DNA of 37,221 nucleotides from Nitrospiraceae bacterium (lineage in GTDB: Bacteria > Nitrospirota > Nitrospiria > Nitrospirales > Nitrospiraceae): contig JABFSG010000071.1 in NCBI GenBank assembly GCA_013140715.1, forward strand, positions 1 to 37,221, written 5' to 3'. A program made the position numbers and the translations under genes. Of the stretch, positions 7,636 through 17,250 are shown piece by piece; positions within the stretch are counted from its first letter, which is position 1, and each line of letters starts with the position of its first letter. The notes beneath the pieces are model-generated. The model did not search any database. It was not told the DNA's origin and was given only the letters and a program-made list of their open reading frames with translations.

Positions 7636-8844
7636 TCACACTTTCTTGAGAATGTGCCCCATCTTATTCTTCTTCGTTCGCAGATACTTCACATTCGCCG
7701 CACGCGGCTTGATCTCGATCGACACACGTTCCACAACTTTCAATCCATACCCCTCAATGCCGACGATCTTACGCGGGTTGTTCGTGATGAGCTTGATCTG
7801 GTGTAGCCCAAGATTGACGAGAATCTGCGCCCCGACTCCGTAATCACGCAGATCGGCTTTAAACCCCAGCTTCAGGTTGGCCTCCACTGTATCGCTCCCC
7901 TGATCCTGCAGCCCATAGGCCCGAATCTTGTTGAGCAGGCCGATGCCGCGCCCTTCTTGATTGAGATAGAGGAGCACCCCGCGCCCTTCCTTGTCGATCA
8001 CTTCCATCGCCCTATGGAGTTGGTCACGGCAATCACACCGCAAGGATCCCAGTGCGTCGGCAGTCAAACAGCCCGAGTGTACCCGCACCAGGGTGGGGTC
8101 GCCGCCATCTACCCTCCCTTTCACCAAAGCAATGTGTGTGATACCGTCGATTTCACTCTCGAACGCGACCGCCTCGAAATCGCCGAACATCGTCGGTAGC
8201 CGTGCGCTGGCCATCCGCCGCACATAGGTCTCACGCTGCATGCGGTACTCGATCAAAGCCTTGATCGTGACCATCTTCAGCTTGTGGGCTTTAGCAAACT
8301 TCGTCAGTTCCGGCACCCGCGCCATAGTGCCGTCCTCGTTCATGATTTCGCAAATCACGCCGGCTGGTGTAAGCCCGGCCAGCCGCGCCAGGTCGACAGA
8401 CCCTTCCGTTTGCCCTGCGCGCTTCAACACGCCGCCCTGCTGTGCCTTCAAAGGAAAAATGTGGCCGGGCCGCGCCAGGTCTCCAGGCTTGGACTTCGGG
8501 TCGATCGCCGCATGGATCGTCGTGGACCGATCTGCCGCCGAGATGCCTGTCGTAATGTCATGCCGCGCATCGATGGACACGGTAAAGGCCGTGCCAAAAG
8601 TCGCCGTGTTCTCCACCGCTTGCTGCGGCAAATGGAGTTCATCCACCCGTTGGGGCGTGAGGGCCAGACAGATCAACCCACGGGCATGGCGAGCCATGAA
8701 ATTGACGGCCTGGGGCGTCACATGTTGAGCCGCCATGACGAGGTCGCCTTCATTCTCGCGATCTTCATCATCGACGAGGATGATGAATTTCCCCTTCTTG
8801 ATATCCTTGATCGCCTCTTCGATATTGTGAAAAGGTGTGGGCAT
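7636..8844 (-). CDS. ribBA: Bifunctional DHBP synthase / GTP cyclohydrolase II
   Basis: A 402-residue fusion supplying both branches of riboflavin synthesis. The N-terminal half (about 1-205) is Rib[16 protein letters not shown] at 25-39, the loop [12 protein letters not shown], and [10 protein letters not shown]. The C-terminal half is RibA: the zinc cysteines in HSGC and LRCDCRDQL, the GTP-binding [10 protein letters not shown], and [13 protein letters not shown]. Length and both active sites look intact. It heads the leftward riboflavin/purine cluster. Its upstream leader holds interlocked inverted repeats (8871-8946). I do not see an FMN riboswitch there. Confidence 0.96.
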   Translation of the reverse strand: MPTPFHNIEEAIKDIKKGKFIILVDDEDRENEGDLVMAAQHVTPQAVNFMARHARGLICLALTPQRVDELHLPQQAVENTATFGTAFTVSIDARHDITTGISAADRSTTIHAAIDPKSKPGDLARPGHIFPLKAQQGGVLKRAGQTEGSVDLARLAGLTPAGVICEIMNEDGTMARVPELTKFAKAHKLKMVTIKALIEYRMQRETYVRRMASARLPTMFGDFEAVAFESEIDGITHIALVKGRVDGGDPTLVRVHSGCLTADALGSLRCDCRDQLHRAMEVIDKEGRGVLLYLNQEGRGIGLLNKIRAYGLQDQGSDTVEANLKLGFKADLRDYGVGAQILVNLGLHQIKLITNNPRKIVGIEGYGLKVVERVSIEIKPRAANVKYLRTKKNKMGHILKKV

Positions 8845-8870
8845 AGTTCCAATGTTGAATGTTTAATGAT

Positions 8871-8946
8871 GAATGTTCAAATGTTCAATGGGGGACCAAT
8901 TTATCATCTACCATTGAACATTTAACATCGTTTTTTTGGTCCCCCG
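8871..8946 (-). other. Interlocked inverted repeats in the ribBA leader (possible pseudoknot)
   Basis: Two inverted-repeat pairs alternate. ATGTTCAAATGTTCAATG (8871-8888) pairs with CATTGAACATTTAACAT (about 8914-8930). GGGGGACCA (about 8889-8897) pairs with TGGTCCCCC (about 8938-8946). In the ribBA-sense RNA the order is B-A'-B'-A, which is an H-type pseudoknot or two mutually exclusive hairpins. The ATG of ribBA is 27 bases further on. The A-type words (AATGTTCAAT) are low-complexity and also extend to 8851. Function is unknown. Confidence 0.5.
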
Positions 8947-9065
8947 GCTGTCAACAGGAAACAGGGCCTGCCGTCTCTATGGGATCGAGTATTCGGTGCG
9001 ATCGTCGTTCTGCCAGCAGCACAGATCCTCAGGCAATGCTTGCCGCCACGGCAAGCATCCATAAG

Positions 9066-9395
9066 TCAGGACCGGTAGGAACCGGTTACTTCTTTCAAAG
9101 TCTCCAGCCAAACCGGCAAGAGCACTCCACCGATCCCACCGGCTGCCCCTACGAGGCCGGACGCGAAGCCGATCTGTTTAGGAAACCACTCCGAAGCCAG
9201 CTGGAGAATCACCCCGTTTCCAACCCCCATGATCCCTACCGCCGCCACCATAAAACTGACCGTGAGTTGGACCCAGGCACCAACACGCTGGGCCAATGCC
9301 ATCGCTTCAGGGCCAAGAACATGTCCGTCATCCCATTCTCCTAATCGCGCCAGGAAGCCAAAACCGCAAGCCCGCGTGTGAAGACTGTTATTTGG
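9066..9395 (-). pseudogene. Remnant of an MFS transporter, NarK/nitrate-nitrite porter-like
   Basis: The frame encodes one to two membrane segments only. It includes VGAWVQLTVSFMVAAVGIMGVGNG and LASEWFPKQIGFASGLVGAAGGIGG (each quoted in part: GVGNGVILQLASEWFPKQ, GFASGLVGAAGGIGGVLLP), which is the hallmark motif of the NarK branch of the major facilitator superfamily. A full protein would have 12 helices and over 400 residues. Both ends are missing, and the frame stops shortly after GVLLPVWLE. It is a fragment left in the gap between ribBA and rpoH. A start at 9302 gives 78 residues, but the frame is open further upstream. Confidence 0.65.
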
Positions 9396-9460
9396 TTCAA
9401 CTGGTTTGCTTGGTTCAACAAGACCAAACTAGTTGAACGAAACAAACCAGTTGAACCAGA
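9391..9460. repeat. TGGTTCAAC-type palindrome (70 nt)
   Basis: TGGTTCAACTGGTTTG (9393-9408) is perfectly complementary to CAAACCAGTTGAACCA (9443-9458). An inner pair CTTGGTTCAAC/GTTGAACGAAA extends the stem. The element is built almost entirely from the words GGTT, TTCAAC and their complements. Relatives lie at 17119-17199 and 28550-28647. It is upstream of rpoH and has no T-tract typical of terminators. Confidence 0.75.
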
Positions 9461-9584
9461 TCAGCCCGGTTCGGCAGCCTCTCCCGTCCCGCCAGTCTCG
9501 CACGTCCGGCCTGTCACGCGCCACAGTGGGTAGCAGACTTTTTCAGCACCCAGGCTCCTCGCTCTTATGATATTCTCGACCGTC

Positions 9585-10583
9585 ATGAGCCCGCGCAACA
9601 AGGATCACGACGAAGAACCGATCGAACCGGAGGTCCTGGACCCATCCGAGGATGAAATCGCCGAGATCGGTCCGCCTCCCAAGGCATCTTATCCCCCAGC
9701 CCCGGAAGATCACCATGCCACAGACATCACGGCTGTGGTGCCGGTTACAGCGCTCCAGCAATATCTGGCCGAAGTCCGGCGCTATCCCTACCTCTCCAAA
9801 GAAGAAGAGCTGCAACTGTTTCATGAATATCGAATACAAGGGAATCGAGACGCAGCCGTGAAGCTCATCATGGCCAATCTGCGTGTATCCATCTCGATTG
9901 CCGCGGAATACCTCCATACAGGCGCCGACCACATGGACCTCATTCAAGAGGGCAATGTCGGATTGATGCATGCCATTAAGAAATTCGATCCCTCGAAAAA
10001 CGTACGTTTCTATGCCTACGCTGCCTGGTGGTCCCGAGCCTATATCCTTCGCTATTTGCTGAATACCTATCGCCTGGTCAAGATCGGGACGACCCAAGAT
10101 CAACGAAAACTGTTCTATAATCTCAAGAAAGAAAAGGCCAAACTCGAACGAGAGGGGTTCGCTCCGGATACGAAGTTGCTCGCAGATCGTTTAAACGTAA
10201 GGGAGCGGGACGTTATCGAGATGGGACAGCGGTTGGGCAACTGGGAACTTTCCCTGGACCAACCGATTGGCGAGGACCAGGAAGGGAGTCTCCTGGATGT
10301 GCTCCCCTCCCAGCAGGTTCCGGCCGACGAGCAACTCGCACAGACCCAATTACAGACAATCTTCCGTACCAAGCTCGCCGAATTCGCCAAGACGCTTGAC
10401 GAGCGAGATGAAGACATCCTACGGAACCGGATTCTCTCGGAAACCCCTTTGACGTTAGACGATCTCGGGGCCAAATACTCCATAACCAAAGAACGGACCA
10501 GGCAACTGGAGGCCCGCATCATCAAACGTTTACGAGACTATATCAAGAAAGATATCAAGGACTTCGATCATTTACGGGTATAA
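9585..10583 (+). CDS. rpoH: RNA polymerase sigma-32 (heat shock) factor RpoH
   Basis: A 332-residue sigma-70 family factor. Region 2 contains DLIQEGNVGLMHAIKKFD and the -10-binding AYAAWWSRAYI. The segment QRKLFYNLKKEK just after is the RpoH box that separates sigma-32 from RpoD. Region 4 (LTLDDLGAKYSITKERTRQLE) is present. An acidic Pro-rich N-terminal extension (about 1-45) precedes the conserved part. I prefer the ATG at 9585: the ATG at 9567 lies inside a TATGAT hexamer that could be the promoter -10, which would make the transcript nearly leaderless. groES-groEL follow on the same strand. Confidence 0.9.
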   Translation: MSPRNKDHDEEPIEPEVLDPSEDEIAEIGPPPKASYPPAPEDHHATDITAVVPVTALQQYLAEVRRYPYLSKEEELQLFHEYRIQGNRDAAVKLIMANLRVSISIAAEYLHTGADHMDLIQEGNVGLMHAIKKFDPSKNVRFYAYAAWWSRAYILRYLLNTYRLVKIGTTQDQRKLFYNLKKEKAKLEREGFAPDTKLLADRLNVRERDVIEMGQRLGNWELSLDQPIGEDQEGSLLDVLPSQQVPADEQLAQTQLQTIFRTKLAEFAKTLDERDEDILRNRILSETPLTLDDLGAKYSITKERTRQLEARIIKRLRDYIKKDIKDFDHLRV

Positions 10584-10598
10584 CTTCACCTGCCGCCC

Positions 10599-10627
10599 AT
10601 TGAAATACTTCTAGAATATCCATACTC
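10599..10627 (+). promoter_or_regulatory. Candidate sigma-32 type promoter for groESL
   Basis: CATTGAAA (about 10598-10605) and ATCCATACT (about 10618-10626), with 12 bases between, resemble the sigma-32 consensus CTTGAAA - N11-16 - CCCCATnT. It lies just after the rpoH stop and about 200 bp before groES. No CIRCE operator (TTAGCACTC inverted repeat) is seen in the 256-bp gap. A weaker sigma-70-like TTGACT...TATCTC pair occurs near 10688-10715. The assignment rests on motif match only. Confidence 0.35.
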
Positions 10628-10839
10628 CAATCGTTTATGTTCCTCTCTGTCCAGGTTGAGGAGAGAAAATTTTCATGTTTCTCCCCCTTGACTCGGACGA
10701 ACACGAGGCTATCTCTTGCTCCGTGTCCAGCAGATCAGGCCTTCTGCTCGTTCTGGAGTACCACGATTACGCCATCGAGTTCGAACCTGTTCTACATCGT
10801 TCATATTCACTGGTTTAACTTCACGAGGAGGGTGTTGTT

Positions 10840-11148
10840 ATGAGCACTGCAGCCAAGGAGAAGACAGAAAAGAAGAACTTAGCCAAGGGGTTCCAGCCCC
10901 TGGGTGACCGGGTATTCGTCACCTACACCGAGGAGTTGGACCGGACTGCCGGTGGAATCTACGTGCCTGACAGCGCGAAAGAGAAACCGCAGCGCGGCAT
11001 CGTTCAAGCCATCGGCAAGAAGGTGGAGAACGTGAAAGTCGGCGACCAGGTTCTGTTCGACAAATATTCCGGCAGCAAGCTCCGGATCGAAGACGAAGAA
11101 TGCTTGATCCTCAAGGAAGAAGATATCCTCGGGGTCTTCGCCAGCTAA
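10840..11148 (+). CDS. groES: Co-chaperonin GroES
   Basis: A 102-residue GroES that caps the GroEL chamber as a heptamer. Conserved GroES segments are LGDRVFVTY, the mobile-loop region TAGGIYVPDSAKEKPQRG, VGDQVLFDKYSGSKL and LILKEEDILGVF. The first about 16 residues (Lys/Glu-rich) extend beyond the usual start. GAGGAGGG precedes the ATG at good spacing, so the start is well supported. groEL follows after 45 bp, as in most bacteria. Confidence 0.97.
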   Translation: MSTAAKEKTEKKNLAKGFQPLGDRVFVTYTEELDRTAGGIYVPDSAKEKPQRGIVQAIGKKVENVKVGDQVLFDKYSGSKLRIEDEECLILKEEDILGVFAS

Positions 11149-11181
11149 TCATCAACTAACACACACTACGACGACAATTAA

Positions 11182-12834
<1,653 letters not shown>

Positions 12835-12884
12835 GAGCTGCAAGAGCTAATAGCCTATAGCTGATAGCTCGGAGTAAACCATGA

Positions 12885-12921
12885 GGGCCCGGCGGGAAAC
12901 CGCCGGGCCCTTCGTGTTTCT
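12885..12921 (+). terminator. Intrinsic terminator of groES-groEL
   Basis: GGGCCCGGCGG (12885-12895), a GAAA tetraloop, and CCGCCGGGCCC (12900-12910) form a perfect 11-bp stem followed by TTCGTGTTTCT. It lies 50 bp after the groEL stop. A small AGCT-word palindrome (12844-12870) sits between. Confidence 0.85.
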
Positions 12922-12995
12922 ATTGGACGAATGCGCACCGAAAAGAATCGGAAGCAGCCCTGTTAGGAGAGAGGGAATGATTCGGCAGATGCGAA

Positions 12996-14015
12996 CTAGT
13001 ATCTTCGTTTCTGGAGGTCGAGAATACGGTCTCGCTCAAACCCTTGACAAGACTGTCTCAGCTCATCGTCATTCGGCCACCGGCTGTTACAAATAACCTT
13101 TGCCGCCCGACTCGCATCCAAACCGATGTCCCCCGAAGCATGCACGCGCTCCCTCTTGCTCACTTCATATCTTGTACAGGATTCCTGGAGCGAACTATCG
13201 TGGGAATAGATTCTCTCACAATGCCTTCTGGCCTCCTTTGCTTCAGCAAGCCCCTTATTTTGAATCTGAAGTTTTTCCAGCTGCTTCGTCAGATCGATAG
13301 CAGGTTCTTCCGACTGGCGTGTTTTCTTCGGCTGTTCGGCACCGGCTCTCAACTCCTGAGATGCTGAGGGCGAAGAAAAATCGGCCTTCGCACTGGAGAC
13401 TGGACCGGCATGTTCCCAACCGGTTACATATCCATTCCCATCGAACGAGAGAGTAAATCCGAACCGAGGATATTCCCACCTGATGACGGTGCCGGCCTGA
13501 AGCATCGTGATGGATTTCGGCTGTCCAAACAACTCAAAGACCTCATCTTTGTGCATGCCGATTTTCGGGGTCAGATCTCGCACTTTCTGATAAAACCCCG
13601 TCCCACTCCTCTTCATTTCCTGTCGATCCGATTGTTGCAGTGCTACGCGATTCAATTTGTCCAGCCGTTGGGCCGGAGCACGCAGCAATCTCCATACCGA
13701 CGTCTGCCCCTCGCGGCAGGACTCAGGGCTTGGTTCTTCATAGACCATTTGCGTTTCAATCTGCACATTGCCTATTTCCGCCGCCCTGGTGTAATTCTGA
13801 ACTTCCTGGATTGCAGCATGATAGGCACGCTGTCTTCCCACTTCCGCAGTGGGAGCGCATGTCGCCCGGCCCACAAAAAACAGATCCTCTCCGAATCGAA
13901 ACATCGCCTGCTCAGTCCAAAATGGCCGGCTCGCTCCCACAGCCAGCAACGCAGAAGACAAGACCATCCCCACAGCCATCATGATCACCGTCGTCTGTTT
14001 CACAATTTCCCGCAT
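12996..14015 (-). CDS. Exported protein with SmpA/BamE-like domain, unknown role
   Basis: The 339-residue product opens with a basic start and a hydrophobic stretch (about 7-28, VIMMAVGMVLSSALLAVGA), a likely signal peptide. Residues 45-80 (FFVGRA, then RQRAYHAAIQEVQNY) recall LPP20-type envelope proteins. Residues about 150-200 (IGMHKDEVFELFGQPKSI, then VIRWEYPRFGFTLSFDGNG) match the pattern of SmpA/OmlA (BamE) repeats. A coiled, charged C-terminal part contains four cysteines that could form disulfides. Function is not known. It stands alone between the groESL terminator and decayed repeats. Domain calls are from motif resemblance only. Confidence 0.75.
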   Translation of the reverse strand: MREIVKQTTVIMMAVGMVLSSALLAVGASRPFWTEQAMFRFGEDLFFVGRATCAPTAEVGRQRAYHAAIQEVQNYTRAAEIGNVQIETQMVYEEPSPESCREGQTSVWRLLRAPAQRLDKLNRVALQQSDRQEMKRSGTGFYQKVRDLTPKIGMHKDEVFELFGQPKSITMLQAGTVIRWEYPRFGFTLSFDGNGYVTGWEHAGPVSSAKADFSSPSASQELRAGAEQPKKTRQSEEPAIDLTKQLEKLQIQNKGLAEAKEARRHCERIYSHDSSLQESCTRYEVSKRERVHASGDIGLDASRAAKVICNSRWPNDDELRQSCQGFERDRILDLQKRRY

Positions 14016-14063
14016 AGGCTCAAACTGGCCGAAGCATTCGGCTCTCCCCCAGACTATTCAGCA

Positions 14064-14244
14064 AGATGCTCAAAATATCCGCCCAGTAAGACCGCAGCGT
14101 TGAACGAGGGTAACATCCAGGAGGCAAGAATATTGGAGGTTCGAAGCTGAAGGGAGAGAGGCTCCTAATTCCTAATCCGGCCTCAAACCTCGTCCTTCTA
14201 ACCTCAAACTTTCCCCAACGTTCTCTGGCTTCTCCAGCATCCTG
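14064..14244. repeat. Decayed CAGGATGCT-family repeat with an internal GAGGTT-type insertion
   Basis: The left end AGATGCTCAAAA, then CCAGTAAGACCGCAGCG, matches the 4782-4905 element. The right end CTCCAGCATCCTG also matches. Between them, about 14125-14220 is foreign. It holds GGAGGTTCGAAGC and later CAAACCTCG, TCTAACCTC, an inverted GAGGTT/AACCTC word set similar to 28721-28830. This looks like one repeat nested in another. Confidence 0.55.
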
Positions 14245-14265
14245 TTAGGCAAGCTTAATTCAAGC

Positions 14266-14661
14266 ATGCAGCAAGTCAAGCCAATTGGGGATCTACGCGA
14301 GGCGCTGTCGTGTTTTCCCCTTGCGCGCGATACAGTCGATCTGGCCGGAACATACCGGAAGCCTTCCGTGATCGTAGAGGTTGAACCGAACGATAATGGT
14401 GAGGCGAGTGCCTTTGCCCGGATTCAGAGAATCCGGCTCGGCACGACCAGTCATAGAAGTAACGCTCTTTGACCGGAACCCTGCCGGGGAATGGCACTGG
14501 ATCACTGGTTGGGCGACGACACACAGACGCCTGCCAGCCAAGCCTATGCCCAATTGGTTGAAGACTCGGGCTCGGGCCTGACCCATCTGGTGTATGGAGG
14601 ACTCTACTGCTTGCGGTTCAAGCCGATCAATGTCGAGGAATCGAGGGATCTCGACAGCTAG
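14266..14661 (+). pseudogene. Possible decayed reading frame, unrecognised
   Basis: One frame is open from 14266 to a TGA at 14470-14472 and continues, in the same frame, from an ATG at 14491 to a TAG at 14659-14661 (56 residues, MALDHWLGDD... ending INVEESRDLDS). A neighbouring frame (about 14381-14581) contains a plausible stretch PVIEVTLFDRNPAGEWHW, so a frameshift is also possible. I recognise no family. It may be a gene remnant or chance. The rest of 14662-14747 shows nothing. Confidence 0.3.
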
Positions 14662-14747
14662 GAAAATCGAAGGGGCCGTACAGAAATAAAGGGGTCGGCA
14701 GTCTTTTCGGATTGTTCTCCAGCGCGCCGTCGATTCCTATTCAAACG

Positions 14748-14852
14748 TTACTTCTCTGCAACCACTCCCATGACCATCATCACGGTTCCGACTAACATGA
14801 CGATCGCGAGTCCCGTATACAACATGCCATCCATCAACGCGGCAGCTATCAT
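14748..14852 (-). CDS. 34-aa single-helix membrane protein (second of a tandem pair)
   Basis: Short frame MIAAALMDGMLYTGLAIVML... ending GVVAEK, with one hydrophobic helix (about 12-31) and a short charged end. AAAAGGA stands five bases before the ATG. The bases around the start (GGAA..AGGAACATCATG) nearly repeat those of the 31-aa gene 47 bp upstream. Both proteins share the pattern (D/N)G(M/V)LY before the helix, which suggests duplication. Downstream of a sigma-54-type promoter and its likely activator. No known family recognised; it could be a small accessory subunit of a membrane complex. Confidence 0.6.
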   Translation of the reverse strand: MIAAALMDGMLYTGLAIVMLVGTVMMVMGVVAEK

Positions 14853-14899
14853 GATGTTCCTTTTCCAGAAAACATTAGCAACCTTTGCCCATCTCTCAT

Positions 14900-14995
14900 T
14901 CAAGAATCGCTTCGCTGCAGCCATCCCCAGGCCATGGCCAAGCTTCCAACCAAACAGACATACAGCACGCCATTGAACAACATTGCGGTCTCCAT
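14900..14995 (-). CDS. 31-aa single-helix membrane protein (first of a tandem pair)
   Basis: Short frame METAMLFNGVLYVCLVGSLA... ending LQRSDS, with a hydrophobic helix about residues 6-25 and a polar, charged C-terminus. AAGGAGG stands nine bases before the ATG, a near-ideal ribosome binding site. The leader from the -24/-12 promoter at 15081-15096 to this start would be about 75 nt. The strong site, the good spacing and the similar neighbour argue that this is a real gene rather than chance. Confidence 0.62.
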   Translation of the reverse strand: METAMLFNGVLYVCLVGSLAMAWGWLQRSDS

Positions 14996-15080
14996 GATGA
15001 TGTTCCTCCTTCCAGGGAACTTTTGCAGTCCTTCCTCATCTGAAGTGATGAGTTGAATTGTGCCTGCAGAGTCCACCTAG

Positions 15081-15096
15081 TGCACAAGCCTTGCCA
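15081..15096 (-). promoter_or_regulatory. Sigma-54 (-24/-12) promoter for the two small membrane proteins
   Basis: On the minus strand the sequence is TGGCAAGGCTTGTGCA, against the consensus TGGCACG-N4-TTGCA. The invariant GG and GC are present with exactly 10 bases between. The expected start is near 15070. It sits between the sigma-54 activator gene (15298-16821) and the small genes (14748-14995), all on the same strand. Confidence 0.6.
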
Positions 15097-15188
15097 CTCT
15101 CAATACATTCAACCGCTCACTCGCAACTCATTGAGATGCTGGGCATCCTTGCAGTCTCTTGTAAAAGCGAGTGAAGAGCGCTTTGGGT

Positions 15189-15236
15189 AGCTCGCGGTGG
15201 ATCGCGTTTTTTCGCGAGCTCGGCGCGCGATGGGTC
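15189..15236 (-). promoter_or_regulatory. Inverted repeats upstream of the -24/-12 promoter, possible activator site
   Basis: AGCTCGCG (15189-15196) and CGCGAGCT (15213-15220) are perfect inverted repeats. CGCGAGCTCGGCGCGCG follows, and several ATCGCG/CGCGAT words lie within 60 bp. The distance to the promoter (about 100-140 bp) is typical for enhancer sites of sigma-54 activators. Alternatively it is a repeat hairpin after the activator gene. No protein binding can be inferred directly. Nothing else is seen in 14996-15297. Confidence 0.3.
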
Positions 15237-15297
15237 GCGTGCCTTTTCTTCTGAAAGAATGTGCGGAGTGATCGTGCCGAAAGGAGGTTCTGTTTCT

Positions 15298-16821
15298 TTA
15301 GCTGGAAGGCAGCCGCTTCATCCCAAACTGCTTCATCCGGCTGCGCAACGTGCTGGGAGGGATTCCCAAACGCACAGCCGCGCCATCCGGACCGGCGATG
15401 CGCCAATTGGCCAGTGCAAGGGTCTGCAAAATATGCCGGCGTTCGAGTTCTTCGAGATTCGCCGGCGGCGGGGCAACACCGGAGGCAGCCTGCGCCCCCA
15501 AGACATGTTCGTCGATCCGCAACAGCGATTCACGAGAGAGGATCAGCGCGCGCTCGATCACGTTTTCAAGTTCACGGACGTTGCCGGGCCACGTATATCG
15601 CATCAATCTTTCCAGCGATTCCTGATCAATGTCTTTGCACAAACGTCCGAGTTTCACGCAGTAGTGTTTCAGGAAATGTCGAGCCAATAGAGGAATATCC
15701 TCCGGGCGATTCCTGAGCGGAGGTACGCTGAGAGGAAAGACATTCAGACGATAAAAGAGATCGGCGCGAAAGGTCCCATGCTTGACAGCGGCAGGCAAGT
15801 CGCGATTGGTGGCAGCGATCACGCGAACATCGACATGAACAGGCTGTTTCCCACCCAGACGGTCCACCATACCGTCCTGTAAGACCCGCAGGAGCTTGGC
15901 CTGTGTCTCCAACGGCATTTCACCGATTTCATCCAAGAATAGTGTTCCACCATGAGCCAGTTCAAACCGTCCTACGCGAGCTCTGTCAGCCCCGGTGAAG
16001 GCACCCCGTTCATGGCCAAACAATTCGCTTTCGACCAACCCGGCCGGAAAGGCAGCGCAGTTAACCCGCACCATGGGCTTCGAGCGCCGCGGACTCCAAT
16101 CATGGATGGCCTGCGCAACCAGTTCCTTGCCCGTGCCCGTTTCACCCGTAATGAACACGGTTGAGGGAGTAGGAGCCACGTCGTGAGCAAGGCCTATCAC
16201 ATGCCGAAAGGCAAGGCTCCTCCCCACCAATGAGCCGATGTCTTGCGTAAGCCTCAGTTCTTCGGCGAGGTAGTCTTTTTCTTTGGCCAGTTGGTCCCGC
16301 AAACGATCGATCTGTTCATACGCTTGGACATGATCGATCGCATAGGCAATCTGCGTCGCTACCTGTGCCAGAAATTCGAGATCCCCAGGGTCGGGAGTGC
16401 CCGATTCGATGGTGCCGATATTGAGAATACCGAGACACTTGTCTCTCACCAGAAGAGGGAGATTGATCATGCGCCCGAGGCCTTCTTGCATATATATTTT
16501 GTCTTCAGGGAACACTTGCACCCGCTTCAGATCTGGACGACAGTGGATCGTCTTGCGATCGTAGGCCCATCCCATTCCGCTTCCGGCACGTGGGATCACC
16601 GCATCGCGTTGAAGCACGACCTGCGCCATTGTTGTGGCAAAGACATAAAACCTGAGCCCGTCGACCTGAGGATCGTAGAGGGTAACCGTCGCCCGAGCCC
16701 AGGGAATCACCTTCGTGATCTCAGCGGTAATCGCTTCCCATAGACTGTGCGTATCCCGCTGGGAATTGAGCACCACCGCGACAGCCAAGAGGGCTCGATA
16801 GCTTATTTCGATTTGTTCCAT
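15298..16821 (-). CDS. Sigma-54-dependent transcriptional activator (GAF - AAA+ - Fis)
   Basis: A 507-residue enhancer-binding protein. Residues 1-165 look like a GAF sensor ([17 protein letters not shown] around 121-137). A short coiled linker follows. The AAA+ domain has Walker A GETGTGKE (226-233), the sigma-54-contacting loop GAFTGA (273-278) and Walker [14 protein letters not shown] (291-303). The C-terminus ends in a Fis-type helix-turn-helix (about 465-505). It resembles FhlA/NorR-type regulators in layout, but the GAF ligand is unknown. There is no receiver domain, so it is not a two-component regulator. Its nearest downstream target is the promoter at 15081-15096. Confidence 0.9.
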   Translation of the reverse strand: MEQIEISYRALLAVAVVLNSQRDTHSLWEAITAEITKVIPWARATVTLYDPQVDGLRFYVFATTMAQVVLQRDAVIPRAGSGMGWAYDRKTIHCRPDLKRVQVFPEDKIYMQEGLGRMINLPLLVRDKCLGILNIGTIESGTPDPGDLEFLAQVATQIAYAIDHVQAYEQIDRLRDQLAKEKDYLAEELRLTQDIGSLVGRSLAFRHVIGLAHDVAPTPSTVFITGETGTGKELVAQAIHDWSPRRSKPMVRVNCAAFPAGLVESELFGHERGAFTGADRARVGRFELAHGGTLFLDEIGEMPLETQAKLLRVLQDGMVDRLGGKQPVHVDVRVIAATNRDLPAAVKHGTFRADLFYRLNVFPLSVPPLRNRPEDIPLLARHFLKHYCVKLGRLCKDIDQESLERLMRYTWPGNVRELENVIERALILSRESLLRIDEHVLGAQAASGVAPPPANLEELERRHILQTLALANWRIAGPDGAAVRLGIPPSTLRSRMKQFGMKRLPSS

Positions 16822-16969
16822 AGACCTGCCAACCGTCTACAAGCCGACAAATTGAATCACGGACCTATGCTCATGTCTATACTCTCGATCGCAAGACTTG
16901 CGCAATCCGTTTTATCGCGATCGGTCATCGCCATCGATCAATGAAGAACTGGCAGCTCAGCTATGGAAG

Positions 16970-17089
16970 TCATACGAACAGGCGTTTAACTTGCTTCAGA
17001 GCAACATCGTATCGTTTTTCCGGCGTGATAGTTTTAAGCATTTCCACAAATTGCGCATAATCCTTCGGACCGATCGACTTGTGTTTCAC
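16970..17089 (-). CDS. Small basic hypothetical protein (39 aa)
   Basis: A frame starting at a GTG (17087-17089) encodes a lysine-rich 39-mer with KSIGPKDYAQFVEMLKTI and KRYDVALKQVKRLFV before the stop. The amphipathic, codon-like pattern suggests coding, but no good ribosome binding site is visible and the frame is open further upstream. It could be the remnant of a longer gene. The rest of the 16822-17250 gap holds only the palindrome at 17119-17199. Confidence 0.3.
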   Translation of the reverse strand: MKHKSIGPKDYAQFVEMLKTITPEKRYDVALKQVKRLFV

Positions 17090-17118
17090 CTTAGTGCTGG
17101 CAGGGTAACCGCGCGGGA

Positions 17119-17199
17119 CAGGCGAGGACTGGCTTGCTACTCTTGTTTACTTGGTCTGCTTGGCTGAACGAGACTAACCGAATAAACCAATCTCGCCTG
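17119..17199. repeat. TTGGTT-type palindrome bounded by CAGGCGAG/CTCGCCTG
   Basis: The ends CAGGCGAG (17119-17126) and CTCGCCTG (17192-17199) are perfect inverted repeats. The interior is rich in TTGTTTACTTGGT and its rough complement CTAACCGAATAAACC. It is related in vocabulary to 9391-9460 and 28550-28647 and lies 50 bp beyond the stop of the leftward glnE-like gene. It could serve as a gene-end hairpin, although it lacks a T-tract. Confidence 0.5.
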
Positions 17200-17250
17200 A
17201 CTTGCGCCCCACACCGTACCCCTCACGTTTTGCGGTTGCTGAGAATTACT

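Noticed and set aside
10584-10839. CIRCE operator before groES
   Set aside because: No TTAGCACTC/GAGTGCTAA inverted repeat is present in the gap.
15128-15406. Minus-strand 92-aa frame before the sigma-54 promoter
   Set aside because: It overlaps the end of the activator gene in another frame and covers the candidate activator-binding repeats; basic, low-complexity, no motif.
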